The notes beneath the pieces were generated by a model. That model searched no databases. It was not told the origin of the DNA and saw only the letters and a program-made list of their open reading frames with translations. DNA of 64,000 nt, from contig NZ_JAJSEC010000002.1 of the NCBI RefSeq assembly GCF_021272185.1, positions 62,001-126,000 of the forward strand, in the 5' to 3' direction. The translations under genes were made by a program, and so were the position numbers. Origin of the DNA: Roseivivax sp. GX 12232 (GTDB taxonomy: Bacteria; Pseudomonadota; Alphaproteobacteria; Rhodobacterales; Rhodobacteraceae). This document shows, in pieces, positions 31,101-39,845 of this stretch (position 1 is the stretch's first letter; every line of letters begins with the position of its first letter).

Positions 31101-31230
31101 TCTGATGCGATCAAGGCCCGGCGTTGGGGTGTGCGGTGAGGGGACTGGAGAGGAGCGGGGAGAAGTGCTGCGCTGGATCAGCGTTCCGCTGAACCCCGCG
31201 CCGCACCCCCATCCAAGCGGCATTCACCCC

Positions 31231-32187
31231 TCAATGCGCCGCGTAACGCTCCGGGTAGCGATCCGCCTTCGCCGCCCCGCGCTTGCCCTCGGGGCGGTCG
31301 CGGCCGCGGGTCGAATCCCGGCGCGTCTGGTATTCCAGCTCCGCGTTCACCTCGGCGCCGAGCAGGATGATGAAGGCCGAAAGCCACATCCAGGTCAGCA
31401 GGATGATCACCCCGCCAAGCGCGCCGTAGGTCTCGTTGTAGCTCGCGAAGTTCTGCGCGTAGACCGAGAAGCCGCTGGTGCCCAGCATCCACAGGAAGGT
31501 CGAGAGCACCGCCCCCGGCAGCACCCAGCGCCATTTCGCCGCCCGTCGCGAGGGCGCGTAGCGGTAAAGGAAGGCCAGCCCGCCCACCGACATCGCCGCC
31601 AGAAGGCTGAACTGCGCCAGGAAGACCAGCGTCTCGGCGTGGCGCGAGAGGCCCAGGAAGGCCAGCGCCGCGGGCGTGCCGATCATCATGGCCAGCGACA
31701 CCAGCACCCCGAAGATCAGCACCACCGTCAGCACATAGGCGGTCAGGTTCAGCCGCAGGAAGCCGCGCCGCTCGCGCTCGCCGTAGGCCACGTTGATCCC
31801 GGCCATAAGCGTCTTCACCCCGCGCGTGGCGCCGTAGATCGCCAGGAGCAGCGAGAAAAGCGACAAAAGGCCATTGGCGGTCTCCGAGGCGCCGGTCACC
31901 TGGATCACCTGGTCCTGGATGATCAGCGCGGCGTTCTCGGGCAGCAGCGTCGCCAGCTCGTCGAGCTCGTTGGCCACATCCGTGGGATCGAGCGCGTAAC
32001 CCGCCACCGAGATCAGCGCGGTCACGGCGGGAAAGATCGCCAGGAGCCCGAAGAAGGCCACACCGGCGGCGATGACCAGCACGTTGTCGTCGATCGTGTC
32101 GGCATAGACCCGCCGCAGGATCTGCCACCAGCCGCGGCTCGGCATTTGCAGGGGCGTCGCGGCGTCGGAGCCGGGATGCTTGGTCAT
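31231..32187 (-). CDS. YihY/BrkB family inner-membrane protein
   Basis: A 318-residue protein with about six membrane helices: DDNVLVIAAGVAFFGLLAIFPAVTALISV at the N-terminus (split over the first helix), GLLSLFSLLLAIYGATRG, TAYVLTVVLIFGVLVSLAMM, and the family-defining FSVYAQNFASYNETYGALGGVIILLTWMW region. The tail is basic and cytoplasmic (TRRDSTRGRDRPEGKRG). The family was once called ribonuclease BN in error; its role is unknown. The start at MTKHPGS was chosen as the first ATG that gives family length. Confidence 0.9.
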   Translation of the reverse strand: MTKHPGSDAATPLQMPSRGWWQILRRVYADTIDDNVLVIAAGVAFFGLLAIFPAVTALISVAGYALDPTDVANELDELATLLPENAALIIQDQVIQVTGASETANGLLSLFSLLLAIYGATRGVKTLMAGINVAYGERERRGFLRLNLTAYVLTVVLIFGVLVSLAMMIGTPAALAFLGLSRHAETLVFLAQFSLLAAMSVGGLAFLYRYAPSRRAAKWRWVLPGAVLSTFLWMLGTSGFSVYAQNFASYNETYGALGGVIILLTWMWLSAFIILLGAEVNAELEYQTRRDSTRGRDRPEGKRGAAKADRYPERYAAH

Positions 32188-32609
32188 TCTGAAACCCTTG
32201 TCGTTGCCTGCGAAAGTATAGCGCCTGAGCGGAAAGCCGCCAGTTGCGCGCGGCGTCACGGGGGAGGAAGGGGCAGAAAAAAGGGCCCCGGCGTCACGTC
32301 TCGCCGAGGCCCAGATCGACGAAACGGAGGGAACCGAAGACGCCGAAACCATGGCCCGAGCCGGGAGCCGGGGCGATCCCTGACTTCTTGCCCGACAAAA
32401 ATACTCGGGTCAAGCGCGGCGGTGCAGCGAAAGGGCGGAAAGATGCTTTTGGGCGGGCTAGGCGTCTCGGGCGCGGTGTTTTGACGGCAGGCAGCCGGAC
32501 CCGTTGCCTCGGTCTCACAGGGCTGAGAAAGACGGCTGCACACCCCTGCCTACCCCCAAACTGCTCACAGCAATCCCGCCTGTGGCTGAAAACGACCGAC
32601 GGCAAGCCC
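32188..32609. other. intergenic, largely unexplained
   Basis: About 420 bases between the mazG stop and the YihY start. No credible gene. It contains the AAAAATACTCGGG motif (around 32397-32410), which resembles a similar sequence before the 34.8-kb hairpin. I see no repeat copy or RNA gene. Confidence 0.5.
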
Positions 32610-33419
32610 CTACCGCGCCGCCTTCTCCCGCAGCTTCGCGGCGTCCCAGAGCGCATCCATCTCCGCCAGGTCGCTCTCGGCGGGGCTCTTGCCGCGCGCC
32701 CGCAGCCCGGCCTCGACCGCGCCGAAGCGGCGCTCGAACTTGGCGTTGGCCGCGCGCAGCGCCGCCTCGGGGTCGATCTTCAGGTGCCGCGCGAGATTGG
32801 CCATGACGAACATCAGGTCGCCGAACTCCTCCTCGCGGTGGGCGGCATCCTCGGCCTCGCGCAGCTCCTGGGCCTCCTCGATCATCTTGTCGATGACCTC
32901 CTCGGTCGAGGGCCAGTCGAAGCCCACCCGCGCCGCGCGGTTCTGCAGCTTCACCGCGCGGGTCAGGGCCGGCAGCCCGCGGGCCACGCCCTCCAGCACG
33001 CCGGTCTCGGCGCGCGCCGCGCGTTCGGCGGCCTTCACCGCCTCCCAGTCGCGGGTCTGCTGCTCGGCGCTCTTCGCGTTCGATTCCGCCCCGAAGACAT
33101 GCGGATGCCGCGCCACCATCTTGTCGGCGATGGCATTGGCCACATCGTCGAAGTCAAAAAGCCCGCGGTCCTGGGCGATCTGGGCGTGGAAGACCGACTG
33201 GAAGAGCAGATCCCCGAGCTCGCCCTTGAGGTCGCCCCAATCGGCGCGCTCGATGGCATCGGCGACCTCATAGGCCTCCTCGATCGTATAGGGCGCGATC
33301 GTGTCGAAGTCCTGCTCGACGTCCCAGGGGCAGCCCGCCTCGGGGTCGCGCAGGGCGGCCATGATGGCCAGGAGCCGCGGCATCCCGCCCTCGGGGTTGT
33401 GGATCAGCGCGTCGTCCAT
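32610..33419 (-). CDS. mazG: nucleoside triphosphate pyrophosphohydrolase MazG
   Basis: A 269-residue enzyme with two MazG domains. The N-terminal one shows LRDPEAGCPWDVEQDFDTIAPYTIEEAYEVADAIE and GELGDLLFQSVFHA; the C-terminal one shows EEAQELREAEDA and EEEFGDLMFVMANLAR. The EExxE and ExxD metal-binding patterns are present. It hydrolyses non-canonical or excess NTPs to NMPs. It is divergent from the M20 hydrolase gene, with starts 65 bases apart. Confidence 0.95.
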   Translation of the reverse strand: MDDALIHNPEGGMPRLLAIMAALRDPEAGCPWDVEQDFDTIAPYTIEEAYEVADAIERADWGDLKGELGDLLFQSVFHAQIAQDRGLFDFDDVANAIADKMVARHPHVFGAESNAKSAEQQTRDWEAVKAAERAARAETGVLEGVARGLPALTRAVKLQNRAARVGFDWPSTEEVIDKMIEEAQELREAEDAAHREEEFGDLMFVMANLARHLKIDPEAALRAANAKFERRFGAVEAGLRARGKSPAESDLAEMDALWDAAKLREKAAR

Positions 33420-33484
33420 TGTGCTCGGCCTCCGGATCGGGTTCTGTGCCGAGGCATGGCCCAAGCCCGAGAAGGAGTCCAGCA

Positions 33485-34651
33485 ATGCCCCCCGTGAACC
33501 GGATCGCCGAGTTCGCCGCCGAGATGGCGGAATGGCGCCACCACCTGCACGCCAACCCCGAGCTCTCGCTCGACTGCCACGAGACCGGCGCCTTCGTCGC
33601 CGAGAAGCTGCGCGGTTTCGGCCTCGACGAGGTGCACGAGGGCATCGCGCGCACCGGCGTCGTGGGGCTGATCCGAGGGCAGGGCGCGGGGCCGGTGACC
33701 GGGCTCCGGGCCGACATGGACGCCCTGCCGATGACCGAGGAGACCGGCGCGCCGCATGCCTCCAAGGTGCCGGGGCGGATGCATGCCTGCGGGCACGACG
33801 GCCATACCGCCATGCTGCTGGGCGCGGCGCGCTACCTGGCCGAGACGCGCAACTTCGCGGGCACCGTGGCGGTGATCTTCCAGCCGGCCGAGGAATCCGG
33901 CGGCGGCGGCGGCATCATGGTCGAAGAGGGCATCATGGAGCGCTTCGGCATCGAGGAGGTCTATGCCATCCACACCGACCCCGCGAACCCCGAGGGGCGC
34001 TTCTCGACGCGGCCCGGGCCGATCATGGCGGCGGTGGATGATTTTACCATCACGCTCAAGGGGCAGGGCGGTCACGCGGCGCGCCCGCATGGCACCCGCG
34101 ACCCGATCCCCGCGGCCATGGGGCTGGGCCTGCAGATGCAGACCATCGCGGCGCGCAACACCGACCCGATGAAGCAGCTGGTGGTCTCGATCACCCAGAT
34201 CCATTCCGGCTCGGCCTGGAACGTAATCCCGGACAGCGCGATGATCGCGGGCACGGTGCGCAGCTTCGACCCCGAGGTGCGCGACATGGCCGAGCGGCGC
34301 ATCCGCGCGCTGGCCGAGGCGGCGGCGGCGGGCGGCGATCTCGAGGTCGAGATCGACTACGACCGCTCCTATCCGCCGACGGTGAACCACGCCGACCAAA
34401 CAGCCTTCGCCGCGAGGATCGCCGCTGAGGTGGCCGGCGACGCAGGCGTCGACGAGGACACGCCGCCGGTCATGGGGGCCGAGGATTTCTCCTACATGCT
34501 GGAGGCGCGGCCGGGGGCCTACGTCAAGCTCGGCCAGGGCGTCGGTCCGGGCGTGCACAACGCCAAGTTCGACTTCAACGACGCCGTGGCGCCGCTTGGA
34601 GCCTCGTTCTTCGTGAAGCTGATCGAAACCCGCCACGGCCGCGCGGCCTGA
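33485..34651 (+). CDS. M20 family amidohydrolase (hippurate hydrolase / aminoacylase-like)
   Basis: A 388-residue cytosolic metallopeptidase-family enzyme. WRHHLHANPELSLDCHETG begins the family; GLRADMDALPM, HACGHDGHTAMLLGAARYL and FQPAEESGGGG supply metal ligands; GQGGHAARPH lies in the dimerisation domain; and MGAEDFSYML is near the end. Such enzymes remove acyl groups from N-acyl amino acids or related amides; the substrate cannot be told from sequence. GAGAAGGAGTCC precedes the ATG. Confidence 0.92.
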   Translation: MPPVNRIAEFAAEMAEWRHHLHANPELSLDCHETGAFVAEKLRGFGLDEVHEGIARTGVVGLIRGQGAGPVTGLRADMDALPMTEETGAPHASKVPGRMHACGHDGHTAMLLGAARYLAETRNFAGTVAVIFQPAEESGGGGGIMVEEGIMERFGIEEVYAIHTDPANPEGRFSTRPGPIMAAVDDFTITLKGQGGHAARPHGTRDPIPAAMGLGLQMQTIAARNTDPMKQLVVSITQIHSGSAWNVIPDSAMIAGTVRSFDPEVRDMAERRIRALAEAAAAGGDLEVEIDYDRSYPPTVNHADQTAFAARIAAEVAGDAGVDEDTPPVMGAEDFSYMLEARPGAYVKLGQGVGPGVHNAKFDFNDAVAPLGASFFVKLIETRHGRAA

Positions 34652-34775
34652 GAACGGCTCTCAAGCGGCGCGCCACTACGCGCGCCGCCTTGGCAAAACG
34701 CCCCGCGACCGCGCAATTTGCGCCCACGGCCGGGCCCAACGCCCGGCCATCACAATCCCCGCCCGCTGCATGACC

Positions 34776-34831
34776 GGGCCAAAAATACCTCTCGGGGGAG
34801 CGCGAGGGGGCAGACAGCCCCCTCGCTCCCG
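34776..34831 (+). promoter_or_regulatory. AAAAATACC motif with a long hairpin
   Basis: CCAAAAATACCTCTCGGGGG followed by GCGAGGGGGC (34802-34811), loop AGACA and GCCCCCTCGC (34817-34826), a 10-bp perfect stem that can extend further with a 2-base bulge. It sits between the M20 gene and the agmatinase-like gene, without a T-run. I recall similar intergenic sequences as common in Rhodobacteraceae. Confidence 0.5.
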
Positions 34832-34904
34832 TCCCCGCCACCAGGCCGGCCCGCCGAGACGACAGACCGACGCGACCAAACCAGCCCCGACAGGAGCCCC
34901 GCCC

Positions 34905-35873
34905 ATGGCCCTCGAAGACGCCAAGACCCAGATCGACCACGCCTTCACCCGCGAGGGCGCGCGCGGGCTCTCCTACGAGAACGCCTTTGCGGGCGCCACG
35001 AGCTTCCTGCGCCGGCGCTACACCAAGGACCTCGCGGGCGTGGACCTTGCCGTAACCGGCATGCCCTTCGACCAGGCGGTGACCAACCGCCCCGGCTGCC
35101 GCTTCGGGCCGCGGGCGATCCGCGAGGCCTCGACGCTGCAGCCCTATGACCCGCCCTACGGCTGGGACGGCTTCGACCCGCTCTCGGAGTTCGCCATCGC
35201 GGACTACGGCGACATGGCCTTCGACTACGCCAAGACCGCCGAGGTGCCGGCCATGGCCGAGGCCCATATCGGCGCGATTCTCGATCAGGGGGCGGCGGCG
35301 CTGACCCTCGGGGGTGACCATTTCCTGACCCTGCCGATCCTGCGCGCCCATGTGGCGCGGCACGGGCCCTTGGCGCTGGTGCAGTTCGACGCCCATTCCG
35401 ACAGCTGGGTCGACGACGACCCCGAGCGGATCGACCATGGCACCTTTGTCTACAAGGCGGTGAAGGAAGGGCTCATCAAGCCCGAGAACTCGGTCGCCGT
35501 GGGCATCCGCACCACCAATCCCGACACCCTTGGCGTCGAGGTGCTGGACGCGCGCTTCGTGCACGAAGAGGGCCCCGCCGTCACCGCCCGGCGCATCCGC
35601 GAGATCGTCGGCGAGACCCCGGCCTATCTGACCTTCGACATCGACTGCCTCGACCCGGCCTTCGCGCCGGGCACCGGCACGCCGGTCTGGGGCGGGCTCA
35701 GTTCCGGGCAGGCGGCGATCTGTCTGCGGGATCTTGCCGGTCTGCCGCTTGTCGGCGGCGATGTGGTTGAGATCTCGCCGCCCTACGATACCACGGGGGC
35801 GACCGCGGTCGCGGGCGCGCATGTCGCGATGGAGATCATTTGCCTCTGGGGCTGGACCCGCAGGGCCCGCTGA
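34905..35873 (+). CDS. speB: agmatinase / ureohydrolase family protein
   Basis: A 322-residue binuclear manganese enzyme. LTLGGDHFLTLPILRAHV, VQFDAHSDSWVDDD and LTFDIDCLDPAFAPGTGTPVWGGL carry the His/Asp metal ligands of the arginase superfamily (arginase, agmatinase, guanidinobutyrase). The N-terminal MALEDAKTQIDHAFTREG and FVYKAVKEGLI resemble agmatinase SpeB, which makes putrescine and urea. The exact substrate needs assay. CAGGAGCC precedes the ATG. Confidence 0.88.
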   Translation: MALEDAKTQIDHAFTREGARGLSYENAFAGATSFLRRRYTKDLAGVDLAVTGMPFDQAVTNRPGCRFGPRAIREASTLQPYDPPYGWDGFDPLSEFAIADYGDMAFDYAKTAEVPAMAEAHIGAILDQGAAALTLGGDHFLTLPILRAHVARHGPLALVQFDAHSDSWVDDDPERIDHGTFVYKAVKEGLIKPENSVAVGIRTTNPDTLGVEVLDARFVHEEGPAVTARRIREIVGETPAYLTFDIDCLDPAFAPGTGTPVWGGLSSGQAAICLRDLAGLPLVGGDVVEISPPYDTTGATAVAGAHVAMEIICLWGWTRRAR

Positions 35874-35913
35874 TGCGTTCGGCGGTGGTAAAAGCCAAGG
35901 AGGCAAGCGGAAC

Positions 35914-36333
35914 GTGCTGAAATATATCCTTATTCTCCTGGTGCTCCTGGCGATCGGTGGGGCGGCCTTCATCCGCTTCGCGCCCTCGGACCCGGCGGTC
36001 TGGCACGTCGATCCGCAGGTCAGCGCCGACCAGGACCTTGCCTCCGGCGTGCGCCGCCGCATCCCGGGCGGCGAAGAGGCCATGGCCACGCTCGACCGGA
36101 TCATCCTGTCCACGCCGCGCACCGAGCTTCTGGCCGGCAGCGTCGAAGAGGGACGCATCACCTATGTCACCCGCTCGAAGTGGATGGGCTTTCCCGATTA
36201 CACCACGCTCGAGCTCGACGGCGAGGTGATCGAGCTTTACGCCCGGCTGCGCTTCGGCCAGGCGGACCTCGGGGTCAACCGTGCGCGGGTCGAGGGCTGG
36301 CTTCAGGAGCTGCGGGCGCAGGAGGCGGGCTGA
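35914..36333 (+). CDS. DUF1499 domain protein
   Basis: A 139-residue protein with one N-terminal membrane helix (KYILILLVLLAIGGAAFI), then a DUF1499 domain: WHVDPQVSADQD, LDRIILSTPRTELLAGS, ITYVTRSKWMGFPDYTTLEL and [18 protein letters not shown]. It starts at a GTG with AAGGAGGC nine bases upstream. It lies 40 bases after the agmatinase-like gene, possibly co-transcribed. Its 3' end overlaps the convergent hypothetical gene by 59 bases. Function unknown. Confidence 0.85.
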   Translation: MLKYILILLVLLAIGGAAFIRFAPSDPAVWHVDPQVSADQDLASGVRRRIPGGEEAMATLDRIILSTPRTELLAGSVEEGRITYVTRSKWMGFPDYTTLELDGEVIELYARLRFGQADLGVNRARVEGWLQELRAQEAG

Positions 36334-36568
36334 CCCGGCTCGACAGGCAGCCCTCGTGGAGCTCGCGCCACATCGGGTTGTTGAGCGACATCTGGCATTG
36401 CGCGGTGAAGCTGCGGCCGTCGACGCTGAGGCAGATCACCTCGCCCAGCTCGACCCGGTCGCCCTGGCTGTCGGTGCAGTAGCAGGGGATCGCCCGACCG
36501 CCGGGAACCGGCACATCGGCGAGGGCAGGGCCGCCGAGGGCGGCGATCATCAAGGCCCGACGGAACAT
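36275..36568 (-). CDS. small secreted hypothetical protein with cysteines
   Basis: A 97-residue protein with a short signal-like start ([24 protein letters not shown]), then [43 protein letters not shown]. Five cysteines and the CYCTDxxGxRVELG pattern recur in short secreted Rhodobacteraceae proteins as I remember them; it has no named family that I know. The last ~20 residues (proline/alanine rich) are encoded opposite the 3' end of the DUF1499 gene. Confidence 0.7.
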   Translation of the reverse strand: MFRRALMIAALGGPALADVPVPGGRAIPCYCTDSQGDRVELGEVICLSVDGRSFTAQCQMSLNNPMWRELHEGCLSSRVSPPPAPAAPEASPRPAHG

Positions 36569-36695
36569 CCCTCAAGCCTGCGGCCAAGCGGGGTTTCGAT
36601 CAAGTCTTTCGTCGTGCCGGGCCTTCGCGCAGCATCCTTTCGCCGGGCGCGCGGGCGGGCTTGACCCCGCCGGGCCGATGGGCAACCACCGCGAC

Positions 36696-37745
36696 ATGAT
36701 TCCGGAAGAACGCCTGTCCCAGATCACCGAACGGTTCGAATATCTCGAGGCCCGCATGGCCGAGGGATCGGGGGATATCGCGGCGCTCGGGCGCGAATAC
36801 GCCGAGCTGAAGCCGGTGGTCGACGTGATCGCCGAGTGGCGCGCGCTCGAGGCGGGCATCGCCGAGGCCCGGGCGCTGACCGAGGACCCCGAGATGCGCG
36901 AGCTGGCCGCGGCGGAACTGGCCGAGCTGACCGAGAAGCGCCCCGGGGTCGAAGAGGCGCTGCAGATCGCGCTCCTGCCCAAGGATGCCGCCGACGCGCG
37001 GCCCGCGGTCCTCGAGATCCGCCCCGGCACCGGCGGCGAGGAGGCGGCGCTTTTCGCGGGCGACTTGCTGCGCATGTATCAGCGCTACGCCGAGGCGCGC
37101 GGCTGGCGCTTCGAGCTGATCGAGGAACAGCTGACCGAGCTCGGCGGCGTGAAGGAGGTCGTCGCCCGGATCGAGGGCGCCGAGGTCTTCGCCCGGCTGA
37201 AGTTCGAATCCGGCGTGCACCGGGTTCAGCGCGTGCCCGCGACCGAATCCGGCGGCCGCATCCATACCTCGGCCGCCACCGTCGCGGTGCTGCCCGAGGC
37301 CGCCGAGGTCGACATCGAGATCGACCCCGGCGAGATCCGCGTCGACACCATGCGCGCCTCGGGGGCGGGCGGCCAGCACGTCAACACCACCGACAGCGCG
37401 GTGCGCATCACCCATGTGCCCACCGGCATCGTGGTGACCTCCTCGGAGAAGTCCCAGCACCGCAACCGCGAGATCGCCATGCAGGTGCTGCGCACCCGGC
37501 TGTTCGACGCCGAGCGGCAGAAGGCGGCCTCGGAACGCTCGGACCTGCGGCGGGCGCAGGTGGGCTCGGGCGACCGCTCCGAGCGCATCCGCACCTACAA
37601 CTTCCCGCAGGGAAGGCTCACCGACCACCGCATCAACCTCACGCTCTACAAGCTCGACCAGGTCATGGCGGGCGACCTCGACGAGGTGACCGATGCGCTG
37701 ATCCAGGACGCCCAGGCGACGCTCCTGGCCGAGATGGGCGGATGA
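36696..37745 (+). CDS. prfA: peptide chain release factor 1
   Basis: A 349-residue translation termination factor for UAA and UAG codons. [24 protein letters not shown] contains the PAT codon-recognition tripeptide in its expected place (split here), and the peptidyl-tRNA-hydrolysing GGQ is in [16 protein letters not shown] (near residue 224). A start six codons upstream (36678) is possible. Its stop overlaps the prmC start (ATGA), so the factor and its GGQ methylase are translationally coupled. Confidence 0.96.
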   Translation: MIPEERLSQITERFEYLEARMAEGSGDIAALGREYAELKPVVDVIAEWRALEAGIAEARALTEDPEMRELAAAELAELTEKRPGVEEALQIALLPKDAADARPAVLEIRPGTGGEEAALFAGDLLRMYQRYAEARGWRFELIEEQLTELGGVKEVVARIEGAEVFARLKFESGVHRVQRVPATESGGRIHTSAATVAVLPEAAEVDIEIDPGEIRVDTMRASGAGGQHVNTTDSAVRITHVPTGIVVTSSEKSQHRNREIAMQVLRTRLFDAERQKAASERSDLRRAQVGSGDRSERIRTYNFPQGRLTDHRINLTLYKLDQVMAGDLDEVTDALIQDAQATLLAEMGG

Positions 37746-38578
37746 AGGGCTCCGAGCTTCTCGCCGAGGCCACAGCCACGCTGACCGGCGCGGGGGTGCC
37801 CGACGGGGGTCGTGACGCCCGGCGGCTCCTGGCGCATGTGCTGCGGGTGCCGCCGGCGCGGCTGACGCTGTTCCTGCCCGAAGAGGTCGACCCGGACCTG
37901 ACGGTGATCTTCCGGGTGCTGATCGAGCGCCGCTGCGAGCGCATCCCGATCTCGCATCTGATCGGGCGGCGGCTGTTCTACGGCCGCGAGTTCCTGGTCA
38001 GCCGCGACGTCCTTGATCCGCGCCCCGAGACCGAGACCCTGATCGAGGCGGCGCTGTCCGAGCCGGTGAGCCGGTTCCTCGACCTCGGCACCGGCTCGGG
38101 CTGCATCGCGCTGACGCTGGCCGCCGAGCTGCCGAATGCCACGGGCATCGCCACCGACCTGTCGCACAAGGCGCTCGACGTGGCCTTCTGGAACCGCAAT
38201 TCGCTGGGGCTGACCGACCGGGTGGCCTTCCTCGAGGGCTCCTGGTTCGTGCCGCTCGCGCGCGGGCAGCGCTTCGACCTGATCGTCTCGAACCCGCCTT
38301 ACATCGCCTATGACGAGATGGACGGCCTGACCCGCGAGGTGCGCGATCACGAGCCGCGCATGGCGCTGACCGACGAGGCCGACGGGCTCAACGCCTACCG
38401 CCAGATCGGCGCGAGCGCGGGGCGCCACCTGACGCCGGGCGGGCGGCTTCTCCTCGAGACCGGGCCGACCCAGGCCGAGGCGGTCAGCGCCATCCTGCGG
38501 GCCGCGGGCCTGGGCGAGGTGAGCGTGATCCGCGACCTCGACGGCCGCGACCGGGTGGTCTCGGCGCGGCGCACCTGA
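37742..38578 (+). CDS. prmC: release factor glutamine methyltransferase
   Basis: A 278-residue S-adenosylmethionine-dependent enzyme that methylates the GGQ glutamine of release factors. An N-terminal helical domain is followed by the Rossmann motif [16 protein letters not shown] and the catalytic [13 protein letters not shown] (near residue 184). [15 protein letters not shown] is another family signature. It overlaps prfA by 4 bases. Confidence 0.95.
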   Translation: MKGSELLAEATATLTGAGVPDGGRDARRLLAHVLRVPPARLTLFLPEEVDPDLTVIFRVLIERRCERIPISHLIGRRLFYGREFLVSRDVLDPRPETETLIEAALSEPVSRFLDLGTGSGCIALTLAAELPNATGIATDLSHKALDVAFWNRNSLGLTDRVAFLEGSWFVPLARGQRFDLIVSNPPYIAYDEMDGLTREVRDHEPRMALTDEADGLNAYRQIGASAGRHLTPGGRLLLETGPTQAEAVSAILRAAGLGEVSVIRDLDGRDRVVSARRT

Positions 38579-38698
38579 GGGACAAAACCCGCGGAAATCC
38601 GCGTTTCCCGCCCTGCAAGAGCCCTCTTGCGCCGCAAAACACCGCTTTTTTGGCGATTGCCCCTTGTTTAATCGCACCTTGCGTGTTTACTCATAGGC

Positions 38699-38797
38699 AC
38701 CGGGAGTTGGCTCGGACGGTTGTTCCGTCGTGCCCGGTATCAAGCCAGACAAAATGGTGATCCAGTGCAGCGGGCACACCTGTCCCGCAGGGATCAC
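38699..38797 (+). promoter_or_regulatory. two-hairpin structured leader before the DUF4167 gene
   Basis: Hairpin 1: ACCGGG (38699-38704) with CCCGGT (38733-38738), and an inner stem GACGG (38715-38719) / CCGTC (38725-38729). Hairpin 2: GTGATCC (38757-38763) with GGATCAC (38791-38797), and inner GCGGG (3870-74 of the same thousand) / CCCGC (38784-38788). Both precede the start codon at 38831. This is a candidate cis-acting RNA or small RNA. Confidence 0.5.
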
Positions 38798-38830
38798 TGG
38801 CCACAGTCAGAGACAGGACTGACCTGAGTT

Positions 38831-39550
38831 ATGAGATCATCGAAATCACGGTCCCGGTCGAAGAACAATCGTAACCGGAACGCGATGGGGAACGTCGTCA
38901 ACCGGGTGTTCGACTCCAGCGGCCCCGACGGCAAGGTGCGCGGCACGCCGCAGCAGATCATCGACAAATACAACCTGCTGGCCCGCGACGCGCAGCTCGC
39001 CAACGACCGCGTGGCGACCGAGAACTTCCAGCAGCACGCCGAACATTACCAGCGGCTCCTGAGCGAGGCGCAGCGCGAGCAGGAACAGCGCCGCGAGCAG
39101 CAGGAACGCGAGAACCGCGAACGCCAGTCGCAGCGCGACCGCGAACGCGCCGAGCGCGACGGCGACGACCAGAAGTCCGGCGACGACCAGGACGACGGCA
39201 GCGCCAACTCCGGCAATGACACCCGCGCCCAGGACGGTCAGTCCGGCGGCGGCAAGGGCGGCAACGGCAACGACGGCCAGAACGCCTCGGGCGGGCAGCC
39301 GCGCAAGAAGCGCGCGAAGTCCTCGGGCGGCGGCGGCCAGGGCGGCCAGTCCGAGAAATCCGGCACCCGCGAGGGCGGCGAGGGCGAAGGCTTCGCCGAG
39401 GTCGTGGACTTCAACAACTCGGACGGCGACTCCAACCTCGTGGAGACCCCCGAGAACGCCGAGAAGCCCAAGCGCAAGCCGCGCAAGAAACCCGCGGCCG
39501 AGCAGCCCGCGGAAGGCTCCGAACAGGCCACCGCCTCGGGCGGCGACTGA
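38831..39550 (+). CDS. DUF4167 domain protein, probable RNA-binding protein
   Basis: A 239-residue protein. The DUF4167 domain is at the N-terminus (SRSKNNRNRNAMGNVVNRVFDSSGP and GTPQQIIDKYNLLARDAQLANDRVATENFQQHAEHYQRLL, split by a turn). The rest is low complexity: a charged repeat of E/Q/R around 75-110, then Gly/Asp/Asn-rich and Lys/Pro-rich segments. The N-terminus is strongly basic, which suggests nucleic-acid binding, but function is not established. It follows prmC and is preceded by a structured leader. Confidence 0.88.
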   Translation: MRSSKSRSRSKNNRNRNAMGNVVNRVFDSSGPDGKVRGTPQQIIDKYNLLARDAQLANDRVATENFQQHAEHYQRLLSEAQREQEQRREQQERENRERQSQRDRERAERDGDDQKSGDDQDDGSANSGNDTRAQDGQSGGGKGGNGNDGQNASGGQPRKKRAKSSGGGGQGGQSEKSGTREGGEGEGFAEVVDFNNSDGDSNLVETPENAEKPKRKPRKKPAAEQPAEGSEQATASGGD

Positions 39551-39579
39551 GCGCAGGGCTTGCCTAAAGAGACGCGAGA

Positions 39580-39605
39580 AGCCGGCCCGGAGTGGCCGGC
39601 TTTTT
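39580..39605 (+). terminator. terminator of the DUF4167 gene
   Basis: AGCCGGCC (39580-39587), loop CGGAGT, GGCCGGCT (39594-39601), then TTTT. It lies 30 bases after the stop. Confidence 0.88.
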
Positions 39606-39845
39606 CGTGTTTGGGGGGCGGGGGCGTGGGGTGGCCGCGTAGCGGGTTGGCCGAGTGACCAAGTATCTGCCGCAGTGTCGGGGGTAGGTCTCCGGTAGAA
39701 GGCACGCGCTTTCAGGAGACGTGGGCGCAGTCCCATGGGGCCGGACGCTCAGCTCTCACCGACTTCCTGCTTCAATGGCGAGGTAAACGGTGAGAAAGCG
39801 GTCCAGCCACACTCACGCAACGCGCTCCCCGAGCCCGCCGCCCCG

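Larger units (their letters stand above)
30739..31230. other. intergenic between convergent acpP and the YihY gene
   Basis: 492 bases with the acpP terminator at the left and copy 5 of the dispersed element in the middle. No gene is credible in the rest. Confidence 0.6.

Noticed and set aside
39060-39160. Repeat in the DUF4167 gene as a mobile or satellite element
   Set aside because: It is a codon-level run of Glu, Gln and Arg within one gene, typical of low-complexity tails in this family, and is not found elsewhere in the window.
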